NCBI GenBank assembly: GCA_040757335.1
Contig: JBFLXB010000036.1
Location: 1-32,477 of the forward strand
Reading direction: 5' to 3'
Length of the DNA: 32,477 nt
Source of the DNA: Nitrospirota bacterium
GTDB lineage: Bacteria; Nitrospirota; Nitrospiria; 2-01-FULL-66-17
In this document: piece after piece, positions 15,092-21,334 of the stretch
How positions within the stretch are numbered: the stretch's first letter is position 1
Layout of the letters: the number at the start of each line of letters is the position of its first letter
The notes under the pieces: generated by a model
What the model was told of the DNA's origin: nothing
Seen by the model: the letters and a program-made list of their open reading frames with translations, nothing else
Database searches by the model: none
Program-made: the position numbers and the translations under genes

Positions 15092-18000
15092 ATGACGCCT
15101 CCGCGCGCGTCCGCCAAGATCACCCGCCCCCACACGCCGCGGGCATTGCCGCGCCTTCGCCTGTTCGAGCAACTCGACCAGGGCCGCGCGCAGCGCCTGA
15201 CCTGGATCGCGGCGCCGCCGGGCGCGGGCAAGACCACGCTGGTCTGCAGCTATCTGGACGCCCGCAAGCTCCCCTGCCTGTGGTATCAAATCGATGCCGA
15301 CGATCGTGATCCGGCGGCGTTCTTTTACCACCTGGGAGTCGCCGTGGCCCAGGCCGCGCCGCGGTATCGCCGCCCCTTGCCCGCGCTCACCCCGGAATAT
15401 CTGTTGGGCATCACGACCTTCACCCGCAACTTTTTCCGCGAAGCGGCCCGGCGGCTCCATCCTCCGCATGTGCTGGTGTTCGACAACCTCCAAGAGGTGG
15501 ACCCCGCGGCGCCGCTCTATGAGGTGCTGCGTGAAGGACTGAGCGAGCTCCCGGACGGCCTGCAGGGGATCCTCATCAGTCGCAGTGAGCCGGCGGCGAA
15601 CTTTGCCCGGATGCGGGTCTCCGGGCACCTCGCGGTCCTTGATTGGGACGCGTTGCGGCTGCGGCCGGAGGAGACGAGGCCGTTCCTGGAGCGTCTCGAT
15701 CACCGTGGAGCGCTTCCAGTAGAGGTGGCGACGCGCCTGCACGAGCAGTGCGCGGGCTGGGCGGCGGGGCTGATTCTGCTGCACGAGGGGGTGACAAAGG
15801 AAACGCCGGGGCACGCGGTGGTCGATGCCGCGTCGGCCCAGCGCACGTTCGACTACTTTGCGACGGAAGTCTTTGCGCGCCGACAGCCTGCGGTCAAGGA
15901 GCTGCTCATGCTGACCGCGCTCTTTCCGAGCTTCACCGCCACGATGGCGGCGCGGATCAGCGGCTATCGCCAGGCAGACTCCTGGCTCAATGATCTGGTG
16001 CAGAGCCACCACTTCACCGAGCGCCGCGCCGGGACCGGCGCCGACTACCAGTACCACCCGTTGTTTCGCAGCTTCCTGCTCGCACAAGCGCAGAAGACCT
16101 GGGGCCCGGCCGAGCTCGCCCGCCGCCGTCACAGGGCCGCGATCCTGCTGGAGGACTCCGGTCGCGCCGAGGAGGCGCTCGCCCTCTATCTCGACACGAA
16201 AGACTGGGGCGCCGCAACCCGGCTGATTCTGCGCCATGCGCCGACGATCCTCGCAGCAGGACGCTTCCTCACGCTGGGCGCGGCCCTCCGCAGACTTCCG
16301 GCCGCTGAACTCGAAGCGGAGCCCTGGCTCTCGTACTGGCTCGGCATGTGTTCGCTGGCGATCAATCCCGGAGGGGCGCTGACCTTGTTCGACGCGGCCT
16401 TTGAGCGCTTCGAGCGCGACCGGAACGCCACCGGAGCGTACCTTGCCTGGGCCGGCGCGGCGGACGCCATTGTCTTTCAGGCGACCGACTATCGCCAGTT
16501 TGCCCCGTGGCTGGAACGCCTGGATCGTCTGATTGAGGCCTATCCCGAGTTTCCCACTAGCGAGATCGAAGCACGAGTGGCGGGCGGCGCGATCGCCGCC
16601 GGGATGTGGCACCGCCCCGCGCACCCCTCCTTTGTCCGCTGGCTGCAACGCGCCGCCACCCTGGTCCGCACCTGCGACCATCCAGCCACCTGCGCGCGCC
16701 TGGTGTTTCACTGGCTGGTGAGTTGGTTCTGGTACGGGACCGATCGTGATAGCGCGGCCGCCGCAGAGATGTTCGACGCTGCCGCGAGGCTGACGAGGCG
16801 TCTGACCGACGCCCCGTTTGAGCACATCCTGTTGACGATAACGGAAACGCACCGGCACATCCTTGCCGGGGAGACTGATCGCGGACTCGCGGCCACGCAG
16901 GCTGCGTTGGACATCAGCCAGCGCAGCGGCGTGCATTTGATCGATCCGGTGCTCATCGGCGGGGGGACTTGGGCGTGCCTTGCCGCGGGCCGGCTCGCTG
17001 CGGCAGACACGCTCTTGCAGCGGATGCAGGAGCGTATTGAGGTCGTTGCCTCGAATAAGATGGATCGCGACTTTTATTGGCACCTGTACGCCTGGCGGGC
17101 CGCGCTGGCCGGAGACTTCCGGGCGGCGCTGCACCGCCTTGCCTCCTCCCTGCAGATCCATGAGACCTTGCAGGCGACACCCACCCTCACCAACACACTC
17201 CTCAACCAGGCGCTCTACCAGGTGGAGCTGGGCGACCTCGATGCGGCGCGCGCGAGCCTGGCCCGCGCCGACGACCTGATGCAGGGGACACCGGATGGAT
17301 GCTTACGCCATCAGCGCCTCCTCGTAGCTGCGCAACTTGCCCGCGCCGAGCAGCGGGAGGCTGAGGCCTGTGAACTCCTCGGGGAGGCGGTCCGAACCAA
17401 GGTCGCGAACAACTTCTTTGTTCTCCCCGCACCGCTCGCCCGGCTCTGCGCCCTCGCCCTGAAGCGAGACATTGAGGCCGACGCCGCGCGCACCCTGATC
17501 CGCAGGCTGCGATTGACACCGCCTGGCGGGATGCAGCCGGAGACCTGGCCGTGGCCCGTCAAGGTCTACACGCTGGGACGGTTTAGCCTGCTCTTGGATG
17601 GAACCCCTGCCCGGTTTTCCGGGAAGATCCAGAAGAAACCGCTTGAACTGCTGAAGGCCCTCATTGCGTTCGGCGGACGGGACGTGAGCGAGACTCGGTT
17701 GACCGAAGCCCTCTGGCCCGAGGCCGAAGGCGACGCGGCCCATCGTGCCCTGGATACCACCCTGCACCGGCTGCGTAAGCTGCTCGGATCCGATGAGGCC
17801 GTCATGTTACAGGAGGGACGGCTCACCCTGGACCCTCGCTACTGTTGGGTGGACGTCTGGGCGTTCGACCGGCTGACGGAAACAACGCGTGCCAAACTCG
17901 CCAAAGGACCAAGCGTGCCGGAGGAGGAAATCGTCGATCTCTCCCAAAAGGCGCTGACTCTTTACCAGGGATCGTTTCTCAGCCAGGAGAGCGAGATTCC

Positions 18001-18301
18001 GTGGACCCTCTCCGAGCGTGAGCGCCTTCGGAGCCGGTTTCTGCGCTATTTGGAAGCGCTGGGGAGGCACTGGGAGCAGACCGGACAATGGGAACGAGCG
18101 GTGGAGTGCTACCTAAAAGGTCTGGACATCGATCACCTGGCCGAGGGCATCTACCAACGCCTGATGACCGCCTACCACCGTCTGGGCCGCCGAGCCGAGG
18201 CCATGGGGGTCTACCAACGCTGTCGCAACACCCTTTCCGCCCTCCTGGGGGTCGAACCGTCGTCGCAGACCGAGGGGATTTATCGGAAAATCATTTCCTG
18301 A
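15092..18301 (+). CDS. STAND NTPase-TPR-winged helix-BTAD transcriptional regulator (module 2)
   Basis: A 1,069-aa paralog of the other regulators. Walker A is APPGAGKTT (K47) with alanine in place of the usual serine; Walker B is VLVFDNLQEV. The helical solenoid follows, then the winged helix (VKVYTLGRFSLLLDGTPARF, LLKALIAFGGRDV, ALWPEAEGDAAHRAL) and the BTAD domain. The ATG at 15092 matches the paralogs' short lead before AKI; a GTG at 15068 in the same frame would add 8 residues and has a G-rich upstream stretch, so it remains possible. Downstream, beyond an antisense ATPase gene, lie a direct-repeat promoter, a YIIRIYRR gene and a PEP-CTERM gene, the presumed target operon. Confidence 0.9.
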   Translation: MTPPRASAKITRPHTPRALPRLRLFEQLDQGRAQRLTWIAAPPGAGKTTLVCSYLDARKLPCLWYQIDADDRDPAAFFYHLGVAVAQAAPRYRRPLPALTPEYLLGITTFTRNFFREAARRLHPPHVLVFDNLQEVDPAAPLYEVLREGLSELPDGLQGILISRSEPAANFARMRVSGHLAVLDWDALRLRPEETRPFLERLDHRGALPVEVATRLHEQCAGWAAGLILLHEGVTKETPGHAVVDAASAQRTFDYFATEVFARRQPAVKELLMLTALFPSFTATMAARISGYRQADSWLNDLVQSHHFTERRAGTGADYQYHPLFRSFLLAQAQKTWGPAELARRRHRAAILLEDSGRAEEALALYLDTKDWGAATRLILRHAPTILAAGRFLTLGAALRRLPAAELEAEPWLSYWLGMCSLAINPGGALTLFDAAFERFERDRNATGAYLAWAGAADAIVFQATDYRQFAPWLERLDRLIEAYPEFPTSEIEARVAGGAIAAGMWHRPAHPSFVRWLQRAATLVRTCDHPATCARLVFHWLVSWFWYGTDRDSAAAAEMFDAAARLTRRLTDAPFEHILLTITETHRHILAGETDRGLAATQAALDISQRSGVHLIDPVLIGGGTWACLAAGRLAAADTLLQRMQERIEVVASNKMDRDFYWHLYAWRAALAGDFRAALHRLASSLQIHETLQATPTLTNTLLNQALYQVELGDLDAARASLARADDLMQGTPDGCLRHQRLLVAAQLARAEQREAEACELLGEAVRTKVANNFFVLPAPLARLCALALKRDIEADAARTLIRRLRLTPPGGMQPETWPWPVKVYTLGRFSLLLDGTPARFSGKIQKKPLELLKALIAFGGRDVSETRLTEALWPEAEGDAAHRALDTTLHRLRKLLGSDEAVMLQEGRLTLDPRYCWVDVWAFDRLTETTRAKLAKGPSVPEEEIVDLSQKALTLYQGSFLSQESEIPWTLSERERLRSRFLRYLEALGRHWEQTGQWERAVECYLKGLDIDHLAEGIYQRLMTAYHRLGRRAEAMGVYQRCRNTLSALLGVEPSSQTEGIYRKIIS

Positions 18302-18308
18302 GCCCTTA

Positions 18309-18327
18309 GACGACGGCCAACGTCGTC
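18309..18327. terminator. Stem-loop between convergent genes
   Basis: GACGACG (18309-18315) pairs with CGTCGTC (18321-18327) around a 5-nt loop. It fills the 30-bp gap between the regulator stop and the ATPase stop. There is no T-run on either strand, so it is a weak or factor-assisted terminator at best. Confidence 0.4.
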
Positions 18328-18331
18328 CGCG

Positions 18332-19573
18332 TTACTTGCCAGGCCCCTCCCACAGCTCACTCATCGGCACGGCCCGCAAGGTCTCACCCATAGGCAGCGC
18401 GGTCTCACCGAGGTACAACAGCACGCCGCGCACGAAGTTTTTCCCGGCCGCCTCGGCCAGCGCTTCGAGGCCGGCGAAGTCGCTCCGGCTCACGGTCGCA
18501 GCGGCCTTGACCTCGATACCCACCAGTCTGCCGCCCGGCGCCTCCAGGACAATGTCCACTTCTCGCCCGGCGGCGGTGCGGAGGTGGAACAGCGAGACCA
18601 ATTGCCGGCTCCAGCCGAGCTGCTTGCGCAACTCCTGCAGCACAAATGATTCGAGCAGGTGGCCAAGCTCAGGTGACTGCGCAAGCCGCTCCGGGTCCGT
18701 GTCTCCACGGAGATGAGCGGCAAGACCTGTATCGACCAGATGAATCTTGGGGGACTTGACGAAACGCTTCGCCACATTGGTGGACCACGCCGGCAACGGT
18801 TGAAGGATGAACGTCGCCTCAAGCAGAGTGAGATACCTCCGGAGCGTGGAGTGCGTGATCCCCGAGGAGCGTGACAGCTCGGACATGTTCAAGAGCGCGC
18901 TCGACCGCGCCGCCAGCAGACCGAGCAACCGTGGCATGTCGGTCAGCCCCTCGATGTGCGCGAGATCTCGCACGTCACGCTGCAGCAGGGTTGCCACGTA
19001 GGCTTTGAACCAGGCCGCGCGCCGCTCCGAGGTCTCGCGCGTCAGGGCCTCCGGATATCCGCCGGCCATCAGACGCCGGCATACGTCCAGTCGGTCCACC
19101 GCGCGGCGGTGGAGGGCCGCGGGTTCACGGGAAAATAGCGCGTCGGCAAAACGCTCGGTGCGGCCGGCAATTTCGTCCTGCGAAAGGGGCAGAAGCGACA
19201 GGATTTCCATGCGTCCGGCCAATGATTCCGACAACCTGGGAAGAAGGAGGACATTCGCCGAGCCCGTGAGGAGAAAACGCCCGGGACGCCGCCTGCGGTC
19301 CACCTCTAGCTTGATCGCCGGAAACAGCTCTGGCGCCTTCTGCGCCTCATCGATCACCACCAGGCCGTCCCCGCCGCGCACCAGGGCCATGGGATCCGAG
19401 CGCGCCGTCCCGAGCACGGCGGGGTCGTCAAGGGTGACGTACACTCCGCCGCGCTCGTCCGCCACCTGCTGCGCGAGCGTCGTCTTCCCGGTCTGCCGCG
19501 CGCCGTTCAGCAGAACGACCGGAGAATCCGAGAGAGCGGCCCGAAGCGCGGTTTCGATATTCCTCCGATACAT
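18332..19573 (-). CDS. AAA_14/DUF4143 ATPase
   Basis: A 413-aa protein of the widespread AAA_14-DUF4143 family and of usual length. Walker A is NGARQTGKTT (K30), Walker B is LVVIDEAQ (D75, E76), and the sensor strand is FLLTGSANV (near 103). The DUF4143 part covers about 190-360 with TLLQRDVRDLAHIEG and SGITHSTLRRYLTLLE, a winged-helix-like segment. The C-terminus carries GREVDIVLE followed by GIEVKA, a PD-(D/E)XK nuclease-like pattern. The function is unknown; members are scattered in accessory regions and are thought to be mobile or defence-linked. It sits antisense between the module 2 regulator and its presumed target operon. A leaderless-type promoter lies immediately upstream. Confidence 0.88.
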   Translation of the reverse strand: MYRRNIETALRAALSDSPVVLLNGARQTGKTTLAQQVADERGGVYVTLDDPAVLGTARSDPMALVRGGDGLVVIDEAQKAPELFPAIKLEVDRRRRPGRFLLTGSANVLLLPRLSESLAGRMEILSLLPLSQDEIAGRTERFADALFSREPAALHRRAVDRLDVCRRLMAGGYPEALTRETSERRAAWFKAYVATLLQRDVRDLAHIEGLTDMPRLLGLLAARSSALLNMSELSRSSGITHSTLRRYLTLLEATFILQPLPAWSTNVAKRFVKSPKIHLVDTGLAAHLRGDTDPERLAQSPELGHLLESFVLQELRKQLGWSRQLVSLFHLRTAAGREVDIVLEAPGGRLVGIEVKAAATVSRSDFAGLEALAEAAGKNFVRGVLLYLGETALPMGETLRAVPMSELWEGPGK

Positions 19574-19579
19574 AGCGAT

Positions 19580-19608
19580 ATATTAGCCATCTCATGGCGA
19601 ATTTACAA
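19580..19608 (-). promoter_or_regulatory. Leaderless-type promoter of the ATPase gene
   Basis: On the minus strand TTGTAA (19608-19603) and TAATAT (19585-19580) are 17 bp apart. The -10 box ends 6 nt before the ATG at 19573, so the message should begin at the start codon. Confidence 0.55.
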
Positions 19609-19829
19609 TCAGAATGCTTGCCTTGTACGCTCATCGGTTAACCGGACACGTTTCTTTTGGATCGGAGCCAGCGGAACGGCTGGCTGGGGAGCTAAACCAG
19701 ACGGAAGAGATTGACCGGAGCGTCGGAAAAACGGAGACAGGGAGACGGGGGAGAAGGGATAAGACCGGTTTTCCGTTTCACCGATTTCCAACGCAAGTTT
19801 AATTCTTCCCCTCATTTTCCCCTCAATCG
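19609..19829. other. Non-coding stretch with inverted repeats
   Basis: I see no gene here. It contains a perfect palindrome CGGTTAACCG (19635-19644), a hairpin AGCCAGC-6 nt-GCTGGCT (19666-19685) and a purine-rich run around 19725-19760. None has a clear role; the hairpin has no T-run on either strand. Confidence 0.4.
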
Positions 19830-19862
19830 GTAAGTAACCTGTAAGTTTCTCTCTGTTATTCT
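19830..19862 (+). promoter_or_regulatory. SARP-like 7-4-7 direct repeats and -10 box, module 2
   Basis: GTAAGTA (19830-19836) and GTAAGTT (19841-19847) are separated by 4 bp. Nine bp later lies TATTCT (19857-19862). Heptamer length, spacer, period and distance to the -10 box are identical to those at 12449-12481, and the heptamers differ at one main position (GTTAGT against GTAAGT). No -35 box is present, as expected for an activator-dependent promoter. Confidence 0.65.
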
Positions 19863-19935
19863 CGCGCCCAGTCACACTGGCCGCGGCTTGCCGGCGATCC
19901 CAGCCGGTAGCGAGGTGGCCGTCATTGAACGATGT

Positions 19936-19948
19936 CGTGACCGTCACG
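19936..19948. promoter_or_regulatory. Palindrome in the module 2 leader
   Basis: CGTGAC-C-GTCACG is a perfect 6-bp inverted repeat about 75 bp after the direct-repeat promoter. It could be an operator for a second regulator; there is no other support. Confidence 0.3.
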
Positions 19949-20045
19949 GATGTGGTTTTAGGAGGCGCTGTAGGCGGCTGGACCTGGGTTATTACCCAAC
20001 TGGAGTGAGCGTGCGGACACTCTACGGCCAAACACGGGAGGAACG

Positions 20046-20117
20046 ATGAACCCGAGAATCCACAGAAGCACGGTCACACCCCAAGGCAGCTCGTCGTTCA
20101 CGTTCGCACGCCCCTAG
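20046..20117 (+). CDS. Possible 23-aa leader peptide
   Basis: An ATG with a near-ideal ribosome site (GGAGGA, 3 nt before the ATG) opens 23 codons beginning MNPRIHRSTVTPQG and ending FARP. It lies within the ~300-nt leader between the module 2 promoter and the YIIRIYRR gene. The peptide has no recognisable motif. Module 1 has only a ~13-nt leader and no counterpart, so this is either a control element specific to module 2 or chance. Confidence 0.35.
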   Translation: MNPRIHRSTVTPQGSSSFTFARP

Positions 20118-20164
20118 GTGGTTGGACAGATCCCGTGGAACTCTCATTGAAGAAGCATCCGCCC

Positions 20165-20347
20165 ATGGACAGTGACACCTACATCATTCGAATCTATCGC
20201 CGCAACAAGGAACGTCCGACGAGTCTAGTGGGGGTGGCCGAGCAGGTCGGGACGAAAGAACAACGAGCATTCCACGATCTGGACGGGCTCTTGGCGATTC
20301 TGACCTCATCGGAAACCCGCGTGCATCTAAATAAAGAAGGAGGGTAG
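20165..20347 (+). CDS. Small YIIRIYRR-motif protein (module 2)
   Basis: A 60-aa protein of unknown function related to that at 12501-12695: MDSDTYIIRIYRR, then LVGVAEQVGTKEQRAFHDLD and GLLAIL. It has no export signal. The ATG at 20165 is preferred because it places the conserved motif near the N-terminus as in the paralog; a GTG at 20135 in frame would add 10 residues. Its stop lies 2 nt before the PEP-CTERM start, and the AAGGAGGG that serves the next gene is inside its last codons, so the two are tightly coupled. Conservation of position in both modules suggests that it works with the regulator or with the exported protein. Confidence 0.75.
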   Translation: MDSDTYIIRIYRRNKERPTSLVGVAEQVGTKEQRAFHDLDGLLAILTSSETRVHLNKEGG

Positions 20348-20349
20348 AC

Positions 20350-21207
20350 ATGTCTAGACATCTTGGCTGGTCGAGGCTCAGTGCTTCATTGGCGGCTGGG
20401 GCGATCGTGTGCGTTGCGCAGGCCGCCAATGCCGTACCGGTGTCGGTCATCGGTGGCTTTACGTCGTTTTCGGGGGTAGTTGGGGCTGGGGGGTCGTTCG
20501 TAACGACCATCAACGGAAGCGTGGTCTGTCCTGAGTCGGGATGCGACACGACCTTTGGCGATGATTCCTTCCCATTCACGTCGATACCCCCATTCACGTC
20601 ACCGATATCCACGGTGGAGTTTGGCAACTCAACGTTGTCCGGGTTCTCCGGAACCACGCCCGTCTATACGCCCCAAACACCCAATCTGCTCAGCTTCGCA
20701 CCGGCTGCGCCGCAAGATGTGATCGCAGGGCAGGAGTTTCTGCTCGGAACCTTTACCTACGCGAACGGGATCTGGTTCACCGACCCGACCTTTGGATTTT
20801 CGTTAACCACGGTCTCATCCGATCCCGCGCTCAACGGACAGGTGTTCTCAGATTCGCTGAGACTAACGATCACGCCCAACGACTTTGTGAACCAGACACC
20901 GGATCAGAACGCGGACTTCATCTCCTTCCTCGGTCGCCCGGACCTAGGTAGTGCGCGCGCCTATGAGCTCGCCGATAGTCCGACGGGCAGTAACCTCATG
21001 ACCTTCGACTTCTATGGCCGGATCGGTTCGTTGATTCCCACCCGATTCGACAATGCCGCAGGCGGCGGATTTCTGGACCCCGGCGTCGCGATCGAACCTA
21101 CGCCGAGGGCCTCGGTGCCGGAACCAGGCACATTCACGTTGATGCTATCCGGTCTTGTCGGCGTGTTGGCGTACCGACGGACGATCTGCAGGGGCGCGTT
21201 GGGCTGA
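20350..21207 (+). CDS. PEP-CTERM sorted exported protein
   Basis: A 285-aa protein with a signal peptide (probable cleavage after ANA at residue 28) and a C-terminal sorting signal: VPEPG at 256-260, a hydrophobic helix to about 274, then YRR. The PEP-CTERM signal is recognised by exosortase, which cuts near it during transfer to the surface or exopolysaccharide. Eight extra residues follow the arginines, slightly more than usual. The middle (FTYANGIWFTDPTFGFSL, FSDSLRLTITPN) resembles choice-of-anchor type beta domains found with PEP-CTERM signals, but this is tentative. The start is fixed by AAGGAGGG and by coupling to the small gene. No exosortase gene lies in the window. Confidence 0.88.
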   Translation: MSRHLGWSRLSASLAAGAIVCVAQAANAVPVSVIGGFTSFSGVVGAGGSFVTTINGSVVCPESGCDTTFGDDSFPFTSIPPFTSPISTVEFGNSTLSGFSGTTPVYTPQTPNLLSFAPAAPQDVIAGQEFLLGTFTYANGIWFTDPTFGFSLTTVSSDPALNGQVFSDSLRLTITPNDFVNQTPDQNADFISFLGRPDLGSARAYELADSPTGSNLMTFDFYGRIGSLIPTRFDNAAGGGFLDPGVAIEPTPRASVPEPGTFTLMLSGLVGVLAYRRTICRGALG

Positions 21208-21334
21208 TGGCGACGGGAAGACGGCAACGGCCAGCGGCACGCGGTCGCGATCGCCTTCGCGCTCGGTTCTGCAGAGTCCGGGGGCGTCCGTTCGACGGTC
21301 GCGACGGTGCGTGCGCGAGTTGGGGGCAATGACG

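Noticed and set aside
14873-17161. A 762-codon minus-strand frame
   Set aside because: It is a shadow of the module 2 regulator with an abnormal Arg/Gly-rich composition.
19666-19685. Hairpin AGCCAGC/GCTGGCT as a terminator
   Set aside because: There is no T-run on either side in the right orientation and no gene ends near it.
19609-20031. A 140-codon minus-strand frame
   Set aside because: It has no family resemblance and no ribosome site, and it covers the direct-repeat promoter region; probably non-coding.
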